DNA of 64,000 bases from Endozoicomonas montiporae CL-33 (lineage in GTDB: Bacteria > Pseudomonadota > Gammaproteobacteria > Pseudomonadales > Endozoicomonadaceae): positions 1,622,117-1,686,116 of the forward strand of contig NZ_CP013251.1 in NCBI RefSeq assembly GCF_001583435.1, written 5' to 3'. The position numbers and the translations under genes are program-made. This document shows, one piece after another, positions 1 through 8,811 of this stretch. Below the pieces are notes generated by a model. The model ran no database searches and was not told where the DNA came from. It saw nothing but the letters and a program-made list of their open reading frames with translations. Position 1 is the stretch's first letter, and every line of letters starts with the position of its first letter.

Positions 1-1125
1 CAATCTGTCGCCGGACAGATCACTTTTCAGATGTTTGATGAAGTTCTCATCCTGTCCTCTTGGACAGTAAAGCTCTTCATAAATTACCTCTGGAGAAGCT
101 TCCTTCATCGACGTCACAATGAAACGAGGGTTGTCGCCTTTTTGGTTGACCTCCGCCTTGTAAATTATCCGGGTATCGAGACCTTTCCAGCTCTTGGCCT
201 GGTATTCTGCTTCCCCGTAAAGTCTGAGCCGATCAGGTTCTGGCATGTTGTTCAGTCTTGCCAGCTCAGTCTTGACCTTCAGAGCTTGACGCGCTTCATC
301 CAACAACTCTTTGGCTTTTGGCCGCAAAGCCGTTTTGTGGCCTGCACCTTTGCCCAAGACATAATCCGAATGAGGGGCATTCTGAACCACCCACATTAAC
401 TCTGGTTGAGCGAAGTGGCTGTCTCCCCGAACCAGTAGATGGGTTTTCGGCCACTTTTTCCGAAGCAGCCGAATGACCCGTTCGAGAATAGCTGCATTTT
501 CCTTGCCCGTTGGGGTTTTCCCCGGACGAAGAATCGCCGTAATCAGCTTGCCGCTGAGTCCCTCAAAAATCATCAGGGGCAAGTAGCAGTAGTCCTGATA
601 TTTGGCATTAAACAGGTTCATCTGCTGGCCACCATGAGTAATGGCCGGTGTATGATCAAGATCGATAACGATCACCGGAGGTGGCAGCTTGTAACTGCTG
701 ATAAAGTGATGCACAAATGCTTCAGCCATCCTGTAAATGTCGGAGCGGGTCATAGATTGTCCCAGCCGGGTAAAAGTGGGCGCTGATGCGAGATGGTTAT
801 CGCTGTCCAACGGATTGCGACCAGTGGCCAGTTTGAACATAGGGTCTTTACGCAAACGGTTACTGTCGTTGGCATCTTCATAGCCGCAGGCCATTTGCAG
901 AACCCGCTGAACCAGAAGTTCTTTCAGGGAGTGGTCGATATAGGATTGATGGCGTCTGTCATTGATGGCATCAGTCATTTTGCAGATAAGACCGCTCTGC
1001 AGAATGGTTTCCCGTAGCAGCAGAGTGCCAAAGTCAGAAGATAACTCCCCACCATTGAAGTCTGCCCGGATGGTTTTTCCATTTGAGGGATGAAAACGAA
1101 GCTGTTCTTGTGTAGATTTGGGCAT
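1..1125 (-). CDS. IS1380-type transposase, 3' end cut by window edge
   Basis: An open frame of 375 codons runs from an ATG at 1125 (MPKSTQEQLRFHP) to the window edge, so the C-terminus is not visible. It reads as a DDE transposase of the IS1380 family. The first catalytic block is around residues 155-175 (IVIDLDHTPAITHGGQQ) and a second motif is LLVRGDSHFAQPEL around residue 235. Both match the DxDPT...HG.Q and RGDSGF blocks I know from that family. The frame is intact over the visible part. The upstream boundary (terminal inverted repeat) could not be fixed; it should lie between 1126 and about 1215, next to the intron remnant. Family-level call is by motif recall only. Confidence 0.75.
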   Translation of the reverse strand, partial: MPKSTQEQLRFHPSNGKTIRADFNGGELSSDFGTLLLRETILQSGLICKMTDAINDRRHQSYIDHSLKELLVQRVLQMACGYEDANDSNRLRKDPMFKLATGRNPLDSDNHLASAPTFTRLGQSMTRSDIYRMAEAFVHHFISSYKLPPPVIVIDLDHTPAITHGGQQMNLFNAKYQDYCYLPLMIFEGLSGKLITAILRPGKTPTGKENAAILERVIRLLRKKWPKTHLLVRGDSHFAQPELMWVVQNAPHSDYVLGKGAGHKTALRPKAKELLDEARQALKVKTELARLNNMPEPDRLRLYGEAEYQAKSWKGLDTRIIYKAEVNQKGDNPRFIVTSMKEASPEVIYEELYCPRGQDENFIKHLKSDLSGDRL

Positions 1126-1214
1126 GGCAAGTTCCGGTTTGCTTCTTCCGAAGCTTTCTTTTGGTCGACCCAATTATATCAAGTGATTGGGCGGAACTTG
1201 CCTCCTTTTATGAA

Positions 1215-1848
1215 ATATTCGGGCTAGCGAAGCACAAGGTTTGTATCGCGAGGTGCAGACTGAAGGCAGTGTGGAGCAAAACTGCGAGCTGACGAATAGA
1301 AATCGGATATGAGGCTGTCTGCGTGAGGACGAGTCAGCATGTGATGACGAAGTCCCATACTCATCCGGACACTCGGACAGTAAATCCGGCAGTTGTGCAG
1401 GGAAGGCGGTGTAACTTACCTCGGGAGGTCTGTCTGGTGTCTGATATTTCAGACTGAGGTCATCGTAAGATGTCCTGATCGCCATACAGAAGTCAGCAGA
1501 CGGCATAGTAGCTGGCGAAGTCAGTGAAGGCCTGAACGGTTAGAGCGGTGATTAGTTTCTGTTTCTCGATATATCGGACGCAGACAAAGGCCAGCAAACA
1601 CTGGTGCTCATGCCAAGCGGTGACGGCGGAACCGAAAGCTGCAAGGTCATAAGAGCTGAGACTATATCGGCATTACAGGATTACAAAAGCCCGGCGGGTG
1701 GTGTGAGTCATATGTCTTGTATCACTGACCCTTCCATTGTCATGTTTGTGCTGATGGTAGACGCTTAACTAACCGAAACGCCCAGTACGGACCCGTACGC
1801 TGGGTGTTGTGGGAGGAGTGGAGCCGCGAGGCTCCACCCTATCCCGAT
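1215..1848 (+). mobile_element. Group II intron, ORF-less or internally deleted
   Basis: The stretch carries sequence typical of bacterial group II intron ribozymes. Near 1490 is GAAGTCAGCAGACGGCATAG followed by a GTGAAGGCCTGAAC-like segment (domain I/III type). Near 1402-1430 is AAGGCGGTGTAACTTACCTC. The 3' end (1775-1848) folds as domain V (hairpin around AGTACGGACCCGTACGCTG) and domain VI (GGAGTGGAGCC...GGCTCCACCC with a bulged A in CTATCCCGAT). No reverse transcriptase/maturase frame is present, so domain IV has lost its ORF. Its 3' splice junction abuts the reading frame of the MATE stub. The 5' end is uncertain because the IS1380-like element lies there. A 110-aa antisense frame here is a shadow of the ribozyme. 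Confidence 0.65.
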
Positions 1849-2188
1849 TAATCTGGGCAAGGCCATTTATTCAAGTCTGCTGAACTGGGGGAGAGCCATT
1901 TTAGGTACAGTGCCTTTTGTCTGGCTTGTTGCACACTGGTATGGCGCTATTGGTGTTCTTCTCGGGCAAGCATTTGGTGGCGTTGTTTTTGCCATTGTCT
2001 CTTTAGTGTGTGGTTTTCTGTATATTCGCAGGGTTGAACGTAAAGTGCTTTCTGCACAGGCTGAGGAGTCAGCCGTATTACCTTGCAGTATGAACCTGAT
2101 GTCATCGGAATGCTCACAGGTTGGTCAGCTTGCAGAAGAAGCTGAGCTGATTGAGAAGTGCCATTCAGAAGCTATTACTGCCCGATAA
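1849..2188 (+). pseudogene. MATE-family efflux transporter, 3' fragment
   Basis: From the intron's 3' edge the frame reads INLGKAIYSSLLNWGRAILG then TVPFVWLVAHWYGAIGVLLG and ends at 2188. This is the last two membrane helices and hydrophilic tail of a MATE (NorM-like) cation/drug antiporter. Proteins of this family are about 450 aa; only the final 113 codons remain. The upstream coding part is gone, replaced by the group II intron and the IS1380-type element. A GTG at 1910 could start translation, but a two-helix product would not be a transporter. Family assignment is from the hydrophobic pattern and recalled similarity of the NWGRA and HWYGAIG motifs. Confidence 0.6.
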
Positions 2189-2276
2189 GCGGCTTATATA
2201 TAGATGAAGCAATACGCTCAACATCAGTAAAAGGGCACTGATCATCTGAATTATTCATTTTTTTCGGTTAATACTT

Positions 2277-2305
2277 TTGTAATACGTAAATCATTTTGAT
2301 AGATT
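2277..2305 (+). promoter_or_regulatory. Sigma70 promoter of the tRNA-Pro cluster
   Basis: TTGTAA (2277-2282), 17-bp spacer, TAGATT (2300-2305), followed at once by the GC-rich discriminator AGCCGCCG. A GC-rich discriminator is usual for stable-RNA promoters under stringent control. The first tRNA starts 42 bp downstream. Confidence 0.5.
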
Positions 2306-2347
2306 AGCCGCCGTTGTCGAGCAGGGCTTGGTTTCTGAAGACAAATA

Positions 2348-2424
2348 CGGGGTATAGCGCAGTCTGGTAGCGCGCCTGCTTTGGGAGCAGGATGTCGGGA
2401 GTTCGAATCTCTCTACCCCGACCA
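2348..2424 (+). tRNA. tRNA-Pro(TGG), copy 1
   Basis: 77-nt cloverleaf with acceptor CGGGGTA/TACCCCG, anticodon loop TTTGGGA (anticodon TGG), T-loop TTCGAAT and encoded CCA. It is the first of five identical copies on a 129-bp period. Confidence 0.97.
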
Positions 2425-2476
2425 TTTTCTCTTTCCGGGATTACTCGTGGTTCGAGTTTAAATAAACCGCACAATT

Positions 2477-2553
2477 CGGGGTATAGCGCAGTCTGGTAGC
2501 GCGCCTGCTTTGGGAGCAGGATGTCGGGAGTTCGAATCTCTCTACCCCGACCA
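2477..2553 (+). tRNA. tRNA-Pro(TGG), copy 2
   Basis: Identical to copy 1 over all 77 nt including CCA. It is separated from copy 1 by a 52-bp spacer that recurs with small changes between all copies. Confidence 0.97.
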
Positions 2554-2605
2554 CTTTCTCTTTCCGGGATTGCTCATGGTTCGAGTCTAAACAAACCGCA
2601 CAGTT

Positions 2606-2682
2606 CGGGGTATAGCGCAGTCTGGTAGCGCGCCTGCTTTGGGAGCAGGATGTCGGGAGTTCGAATCTCTCTACCCCGACCA
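2606..2682 (+). tRNA. tRNA-Pro(TGG), copy 3
   Basis: Identical 77-nt tRNA with anticodon TGG and encoded CCA, third unit of the tandem array. Confidence 0.97.
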
Positions 2683-2734
2683 TTTTCTCCTTACGGGATT
2701 ACTCGTGGTTCGAGTCTAAATAAGCCGTACAATT

Positions 2735-2811
2735 CGGGGTATAGCGCAGTCTGGTAGCGCGCCTGCTTTGGGAGCAGGATGTCGGGAGTTCGAATCTCTC
2801 TACCCCGACCA
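2735..2811 (+). tRNA. tRNA-Pro(TGG), copy 4
   Basis: Identical 77-nt tRNA with anticodon TGG and encoded CCA, fourth unit of the tandem array. Confidence 0.97.
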
Positions 2812-2863
2812 TTTTCTCTTGCTGAGATTGCTCGTGGTTCGAGTCTAAATAAGCCGTACATTT

Positions 2864-2940
2864 CGGGGTATAGCGCAGTCTGGTAGCGCGCCTGCTTTGG
2901 GAGCAGGATGTCGGGAGTTCGAATCTCTCTACCCCGACCA
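2864..2940 (+). tRNA. tRNA-Pro(TGG), copy 5
   Basis: Identical 77-nt tRNA with anticodon TGG and encoded CCA. It is followed within 7 bp by a strong terminator, so the five copies are probably one transcript. Confidence 0.97.
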
Positions 2941-2946
2941 TTTTGA

Positions 2947-2974
2947 AAAGCCTGCAGTTTTGCAGGCTTTTTTT
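2947..2974 (+). terminator. Rho-independent terminator of the tRNA-Pro cluster
   Basis: Stem AAGCCTGCA/TGCAGGCTT with a 4-nt loop and a run of seven T. Confidence 0.9.
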
Positions 2975-3031
2975 ATGCCTTACGTTCAAGTTTTGCCTTT
3001 CGCTCCTCTCTAAAAAGATTGATACGTATCT

Positions 3032-4757
3032 AGTGCCTGTCAGAAAACCTCTGAAAAATGGCAGTCGTTCCTGGCCGACAGAAGTTGATAACGGCTGGAT
3101 TTCAGTTACCAGACGAACAAAGGATGTTTTTTGTACTGCGCTGCTCAAAATACAACCTGATTCGACTATCTACGAGCACAGTAATCTCTCATGCTTGGCA
3201 TGATCAAAAGTAAACTGACGGGAGCCTGACTGAAAGGCTACTGACGATCTCTGGTCAGCAGAATTTTACCCAACCGCTTCAGGTTGCTGGCGACAACAGC
3301 CAGTGCGACATACCGCTCAAAGCCTTCTATCCCTTTATCCGGGCATTTGTCGAGACCATTCGCTTCCAGTGCGTTGATATCGGATTCAACGGCTGAGTGC
3401 TTCCTTCTTGCCCGGATAAATTCCGGGTGGCATTCCCGTTTTTTGTCATTGGCTGACAGCCTGCCTTTCTTGGGAAGAACTGAATGCTCCAGAAGAACTT
3501 CCAGCTTTTCAAGATTGCCCGGACTCCAGAAGCCTTTGTCGTAGCTCACCTGGCTTAATGTCGGGAACCGCTTTTTGGCAGCCTCGGCCATAGGTACTGT
3601 AACCTGGTCGTCTGTTTGTTTTTGCATGACCTGATGATGCAAAGTAAAACCGAACTGATCCTGCAACACGCAGACCCGTAACCCCAGTTCAACCGGAGTT
3701 CCGGCTTTGCCTTTGCTGATCCATTCTGTATGAGGCTCAAAGATTGAGAACACCTTCTCATTATGGGGAATCTGCTCATGTTCTATCACCCGTCGGTAAA
3801 TCAGGTTTATCTGGTGACGGCTGTGGGCTATGTGGTATTTGAGGTTTTCCAGCCTTGGCTCATCCGGTTGTTTTTTTCAACAGCAAGGACAAGGTCGTTT
3901 CAGCTTTGCGGACAATTGAAAGGCTGTACTTTATGTACTCAAGGTGAGCCATTTCAATGTCGTGCTGCCGCTGCTGTTGTTTCAGTTCACAGGTTGCGCT
4001 GGAATGCTTCAGGTTTCGAGCCTTGTTGTAGCGTTTGCGATGCTGGTCTTTAAGATATTTGCTCTGACGCCAGCCCGGAAGCTGGTACTGATTGGAGAGA
4101 GCGTATGCAAACTCAATGCTTTTACGGCAAGCGTCGCTCAGAAGGCTGATATCCGTGGGGAAATGGACATCGGTTTTGACTACGAAGGAATCGGCACGGC
4201 CATGTAGCGGCTCATCTTTTTTTTAACCAGCTGGTGACCTGCATCCACCGTGACCTGGTTAATCTGATCCAGTATCTCCGGTGTGAAGAGGCTGATGTTA
4301 TCCTGCAATGTTTGTATGTGGTAGGAATGGGTACAATATGGGCCGTGACCGAGCATTTTCCGTAATGTCCCATGTTCATTAGCCAACTCTTGCAAGCGGT
4401 CATAGTCACAATTAGTGACAAGGCGCAGAGTGCCGAAAACCAGAATGTTCCAGAGGTCCATACCGGGACGACCGTTGTGCCGACTGGCAGGAATCATGTT
4501 CTCAAGCACCTGAAAAACCCTGTGTCGCAGATCAGGTGTTATCCAGATATGTTGCAGCCCCCGAAGCAGACGGGGAATGTCGTCTCTGGACTTGGGATTA
4601 AACGTGATGGCGGAGATATCAACTTCGCCCAACTGCATTTGTGGGTTGATGGTTTGGCGCATAAATGTGGAAACAGCCTGTTTTGGAAAATCTTCGAGTA
4701 CTATATGGGGCTACAGGCTGCTGTTTTCAAGTGTTTGTGGGTTTTCGGACAGGCACT
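3032..4757 (-). mobile_element. ISNCY-type insertion sequence, 1726 bp
   Basis: The ends are an 18-bp inverted repeat, AGTGCCTGTCAGAAAACC at 3032-3049 and its complement with one mismatch at 4740-4757. They are flanked by a 4-bp direct repeat ATCT (3028-3031 and 4758-4761), read as the target duplication. Inside is one transposase gene in broken frames (3238-4662) and about 190 bp of non-coding DNA on the 3' side. The element separates the tRNA-Pro cluster from the CNNM gene and ends 67 bp before that gene's start, so it may have displaced the gene's promoter. Confidence 0.85.
3238..4662 (-). pseudogene. ISNCY-family transposase, two frameshifts
   Basis: The N-terminal frame starts at 4662 (MRQTINPQMQLGEVDISAIT) and runs to an A8 run at about 4211-4219. 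There a -1 shift is needed to continue as DEPLHGRADSFVVKTDVHFP, which carries the first catalytic Asp. Near 3865-3880 (AAAAAAACAACCGGATGAG) a second shift is needed to enter the last frame (DEPRLENLKYHIAHSRHQIN). That frame continues through IPHNEKVFSIFEPHTEWISK to the stop at 3238. The joined protein would be about 475 aa, normal for the family. The first site could be a programmed -1 slip on the A run. The second needs a +1-type change and looks like damage, so I call the gene broken. Confidence 0.75.
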
Positions 4758-4828
4758 ATCTACTCCATCCCTTTTTTCTTCTGCAACTGGTCTTTCAGGG
4801 TCGTCAACGGATTTTATTAGGCGTTACA

Positions 4829-5902
4829 ATGCACCGAGCTGATCATCTGTCTCTGGAGTTGTTTGTGGTAGCGCTCGTTGCGTTTGTAGCGATTGCCCTG
4901 GTGGTATCGTTTTTCTGTTCCGTGTTCGAATCGGTTCTTCATCATCTCACCCCGGCTTACGTCATTAATCTGGAAAAAAAGCAAAGCTGCTGGGCTGGCA
5001 AGGTCAGATGGTTGCACGATAATCTGGATCGTTCTCTGGCTGCAGTGTTGACCCTTAATACCATTGCTCACACGTTTGGTGCAGCCGGGGCAGGGGCGCA
5101 GACTGCCACCGTGTTTGGTGATGCATCCGTAGGCTTGTTTGCTGCGATTCTGACAGTGCTGATTTTGTTTGTGTCGGAAATTATCCCTAAAACCCTTGGC
5201 ACCAACGGCTGGCATAAGCTGGCACCTTATACTGCTGTCTGTGTCGGTTTTCTGGTCAAGTTGCAGATGCCGTTAATCTGGCTGGCAGAACAGGTGACCC
5301 GGCAGTTGACGCCTAAGCACAAAAAGAACGATTACCTGCGCGAAGAAATCAGCGCCATGGCTGATATTGGTGAGGAGGAAGGGGCGCTTCTGGGCACCGG
5401 GTCGGATTTGTTGAAAAACATGCTTCGGTTCAGGGATCTGAAAATCATTGAGATCATGACGCCTCGCTCTGTGCTGTTTACTCTGCCTGAATCTATGGAT
5501 GCAGAAACCTATTTGCAAACTTGTCCTGATAATGCGTTCTCCAGAGTCCCTGTCTATAGCGATGAGCCGGATGACATCAATGGCTTTGTTATGAAAAACG
5601 ATATTCTCATGGCCTATCATCAACGCGGTGGAAGCATAACCCTGGGTGAGCTCAAACGCCCGATCATTGCCGTACTGGAAAACGAATCCCTGCCCAGACT
5701 GATGTCGACCTTGCTGGAACAGCGCAACCATATTGCCATGGTTGTCACGGAATACGGCGATATCAGGGGTATTGTCACTCTGGAAGATATGATCGAAACG
5801 CTGCTGGGGCGTGAAATTGTTGATGAAAGCGATGAAGTGGTGGATATGCAGCAGGTGGCTCGACAGAAATGGGCAGAGCGCCTGCCGTCGCAGTTGCACT
5901 GA
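4829..5902 (+). CDS. CNNM/DUF21 transmembrane protein with CBS domains
   Basis: 357 aa. The DUF21/CNNM membrane domain covers residues 1-165, with hydrophobic segments near 8-30, 75-95 and 108-130 and the motif VSEIIPKTLG, a hallmark of the family. Two CBS repeats follow (about residues 195-320; IMTPRSVLFTLPE, FSRVPVY, ILMAYHQ, IVTLEDMIETLLGREIVDE). Members are inner-membrane proteins linked to divalent cation (Mg2+, Co2+) homeostasis; the substrate here is unknown. The start is placed at ATG 4829 (MHRADHLSLE). The frame stays open upstream but only inside the adjacent IS. The short gap to the IS means expression may now depend on an IS-borne or newly formed promoter. Confidence 0.85.
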   Translation: MHRADHLSLELFVVALVAFVAIALVVSFFCSVFESVLHHLTPAYVINLEKKQSCWAGKVRWLHDNLDRSLAAVLTLNTIAHTFGAAGAGAQTATVFGDASVGLFAAILTVLILFVSEIIPKTLGTNGWHKLAPYTAVCVGFLVKLQMPLIWLAEQVTRQLTPKHKKNDYLREEISAMADIGEEEGALLGTGSDLLKNMLRFRDLKIIEIMTPRSVLFTLPESMDAETYLQTCPDNAFSRVPVYSDEPDDINGFVMKNDILMAYHQRGGSITLGELKRPIIAVLENESLPRLMSTLLEQRNHIAMVVTEYGDIRGIVTLEDMIETLLGREIVDESDEVVDMQQVARQKWAERLPSQLH

Positions 5903-5981
5903 GTCAATATAACATGCACATTCAGGTAGCCTGTCTATAGTTGTGTAGTGATTATCTCGGGAAACTGGCAGAAGAATACAA

Positions 5982-6494
5982 ATGGCTTTATTACAACTGG
6001 TGGATGAGTCTCACCCCAACCTGAGACGACCGACAAAACCTGTTTCGGACTTTGGCGCAGACCTTCAGCAGATCATCGATGACATGCTGGAAACCATGTA
6101 TGAGGTGAATGGTGCCGGTCTGGCTGCCACCCAGGTGGGGCTGGATATCCGTGTTGCAGTGATTGATGTAACCTCTGATCACACTCAGCCACTGGTGCTG
6201 GTTAATCCCGAGATCATTGATTCAGCCAGTGAACAGACGATGGAGATGGGTTGCCTGTCTCTGCCTGGTTGCTGGGCGGCGGTCAAGCGGGCCGGTTGGG
6301 TTAAGGTTCGGGCGCAGGATCGTCATGGTGAGTTTTATGAAATGGAAGGGGAAGGTATTCTCGCTGAAGCTTTTCAGCACGAAATAGATCATCTCGACGG
6401 CATACTCTTCATTGACAAGCTATCCCCTCTGAAACAGAAAATGGTGCGTCAACGTGCTAAAAAAGCACTGAAAAAGCAACAGCGACGCAGTTGA
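5982..6494 (+). CDS. def: Peptide deformylase
   Basis: 170 aa, the usual length. It removes the formyl group from the initiator Met of nascent proteins. All three metal/active-site motifs are present: GAGLAATQVG (residues 45-54), EMGCLSLPG (about 87-95, metal Cys) and QHEIDHLDG (about 133-141, two metal His and the catalytic Glu). The Lys-rich C-terminus (KKALKKQQRRS) is normal. It lies 79 bp after the CNNM gene, far from any fmt gene, so it may be an additional deformylase paralogue rather than the housekeeping def-fmt copy. That point is inference from context. Confidence 0.92.
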   Translation: MALLQLVDESHPNLRRPTKPVSDFGADLQQIIDDMLETMYEVNGAGLAATQVGLDIRVAVIDVTSDHTQPLVLVNPEIIDSASEQTMEMGCLSLPGCWAAVKRAGWVKVRAQDRHGEFYEMEGEGILAEAFQHEIDHLDGILFIDKLSPLKQKMVRQRAKKALKKQQRRS

Positions 6495-6546
6495 TATCAG
6501 TATCTGGTTGCAGCAATAAGGGAAGGGCAAGCCCTTCCTGTGCATC

Positions 6547-8758
6547 TCAGGGCTTCAGGTGACGTTTAAAAAAATCAGAAAGCCGTTGGTAGCTGCTTAT
6601 CCAGGGCTTGTGGGTCAGAAATGTATGAACTTCGTCAGGAATCGCCAGCCCTTCGACTTCAACATTCCGTTCTCTCAAGGCGTGATAAAGCCTTTGAGAC
6701 TCTTCAAAATGGACACTGCGATCATCATCCGGATGAATCAGCAATGCCGGCGATGTCCAGCCGTCAAGGTAGTGCCAGGGCGAGCTTTCCAAAGCACGCT
6801 GTGATCGGGCGCGAATCTCATCCATATCCTCCGGTGCGGTCAGCTCAAACTTGCTGGAGTTCCAGTGTTTTTGCCGAAACTCCCGGGGGAAGTGATGGCA
6901 GCCTTCAATATCGACTCCGGCTTTAAACAGATTGCTGTTTCGAGCCAGTCCCATAGCGGTAAGATAACCGCCATAGGATTTCCCCCACAAACCAATACGG
7001 TTAGCATCTATATTGCCCTGCCTGCGAGCCACTCACCGGCCGCCACAATATCCTGATATTCAGAATTGCCGTTCCAGCAATAATTGACAGGGTGTCTGAA
7101 TGCTCTGCCGTAGCCTGAACTGGCGCGGTAGTTTACCGCCAATACGGCAAACCCCCTGCTGGCAAGATACTGGCAGCAGGCGTAAACATAAGATAAGCCA
7201 ACCTAGGAGCCTGTCGGACTTACCACTGACCTACTGCGAAAAAGCCGGATTTGGCCATTTTTGACGATCCTTTTCGTTGAATAGCTCGCTATTCGCCTCA
7301 AATGATCGTCAAAACTGTCTCAAACCGGTCTTTTTCTCGCTACGGTCGGCTAAGTCCGACAGGCTCCTAGTTGCTGAAACCGGTCAGAGTCTGACACCAG
7401 GGGCCGCCATGCATAGTCACCAGCCCTGGGAAAGGGCCTGCCCCTTGCGGCATAAACAGCTGACAGGGAATCTCAAGGCCATCTCTGGAAGTAATGCTCA
7501 GCCCTTCGACGTCGGTAAAGCGTGTGCAGCCAGATTCATAAACCGGTTGCCCAAAACGTTGCAGCGATGATTCATCCATTTTAACAACAGAGGCAATCAG
7601 TGGTTGTCTGGGACCCGACAGGATAAAACCAAGGGCAGAGCCCGAAGCGACGGGTGTGGGATTAAATACAATGCTGTTATCGGGCAGCATGGAATGCAGG
7701 CTTTCAGTATGTCCGGAATTCAGGTTCAAACGGGACAGGCAGTAACCATGCGGCGTGTTGTCGTTATGGGTGAAATACAACCAGCCGCTGTTCCGGTCAG
7801 CTGCGTAACTGTGCACCAGATATTTGCCACAGGTCAGGGCTGCAACTTGCCGTCGGTCGAGATCCAGGCGGTAGACATGGTCCCAGCCGCTGGCTTCGTG
7901 GCTGAATACCAGCTGAGTGTCGTTAATCCACAGGAGAGGTCGGCTGCCTTCCTGCAGAGATAGGCCATAGCCTTCGGGGCATTGCCAGTAAGACCGTGTT
8001 TTCATGGAATTGATATTAGCCACCATCAATTCGAAACGATCAGGGGCATCACTGAGCCAGAAATCAACAATATCGGGCTTGGTGCCATGACAGCGAAGAA
8101 AGGCCAGCTGTTGACCATCAGGTGACCAGACCGGATTAATATCACGGTCAAAGCTTGGGCTGAGCCATTGAATAGCCTCCTCATCCGGATAATGCAGCCC
8201 AATGAAGCCGTGACGATAGCGGTTGATCACCATAGCCAGACAGTCCCCCTGTTCCGACCAGCTCAGCTCTGCAATGGTTCCACGGGTTTCCAGAACCTGC
8301 TCTGGTTCTGTTGCTTCTGACTCCGGGTTTATGCGCATCAACTGGCGCTTGTTGTGGGTGTAATAGAGATAGGCAGAGCCGGGGCGAAAGCAGGCAAGCC
8401 CGGTTTCTGTCAACGCTTTCGGAGCGCTGTGGTTGTCTGACAGATTCAGGTACCAGAGAGTTTGTACCGGGGCTTGATTGAGCGATAGAGGGTTGGGGTA
8501 TTCATTCAGCTCATTTTTGCCTTCCCCTCTGATAAACAATAATGCAGAGCCGTCGTCAGCCATCTGCAGGCTGACTATTCTCTGTCCGTCGTCTTCTCGA
8601 AAGGCAGTCACCTGAACAGGGTTATAGTCCGGTGAGGAGGCGACAAACACGTTGCGAATGCCCTTATTCATCTGAACCCAGGCGAAAGTGTCCCGGTGTC
8701 GGGCGCTGATCATGTGTTCGGTAAAGGTAAAGCTCAGGAACTCTTCAAGGCTGTGCAT
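6547..8758 (-). pseudogene. S9-family prolyl oligopeptidase, interrupted
   Basis: The intact N-terminal part (8758 to about 7371) starts at ATG 8758 with AGGAG nine bases upstream. It shows the beta-propeller of S9 peptidases and the start of the alpha/beta-hydrolase domain (FPGLVTMHGGPWCQTLTGF). A 168-bp MITE at 7203-7370 brings a TAG stop at its edge. Beyond it the hydrolase frame resumes (YLASRGFAVLAVNYRASSGY) until a one-base frameshift near 7035. The last frame then carries the nucleophile motif GLWGKSYGGY, the acid HPDDDRSV and the His in DEVHTF, ending at 6547. The whole would be about 680 aa. Since the catalytic triad lies after both lesions, no active enzyme is expected. Confidence 0.85.
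7203..7370. mobile_element. Palindromic MITE in the S9 peptidase gene
   Basis: 168 bp with perfect 20-bp terminal inverted repeats (CTAGGAGCCTGTCGGACTTA at 7203-7222, complement at 7351-7370). An internal inverted pair (TTTTTGACGATC / GATCGTCAAAA) and the central palindrome GAATAGCTCGCTATTC lie within it. There is no coding capacity. The CTAG at both tips fits an IS630-like transposase that inserts at TA inside CTAG; that parent is inferred. Confidence 0.85.
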
Positions 8759-8811
8759 AGCCACTGACTCCTGCTGTTGGTGGGCAGAGATCCATTAGAA
8801 TAGAAGCTCTT

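Larger units (their letters stand above)
2348..2940 (+). repeat. Five-unit 129-bp tandem repeat carrying tRNA-Pro
   Basis: tRNA starts fall at 2348, 2477, 2606, 2735 and 2864, exactly 129 bp apart. The 52-bp spacers share the GGTTCGAGT-TAAA-CCG(C/T)ACA core with scattered substitutions, while the tRNAs themselves are identical. This points to unequal duplication of one unit plus gene conversion or selection on the tRNA. Confidence 0.95.

Noticed and set aside
1174..1506. 110-codon minus-strand frame
   Set aside because: It lies across the group II intron ribozyme and is its antisense shadow.
2441..3148. Minus-strand frames made of repeated GVERFELPTSCSQSRRATRL peptides
   Set aside because: They are translations across the antisense strand of the tandem tRNA-Pro genes, a known artefact.
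4577..4828. Longer N-terminus for the CNNM gene
   Set aside because: The extra codons lie mostly within the adjacent IS; the family start is at 4829.
5273..5899. 208-codon minus-strand frame
   Set aside because: Antisense to the CBS part of the CNNM gene, with no independent support.
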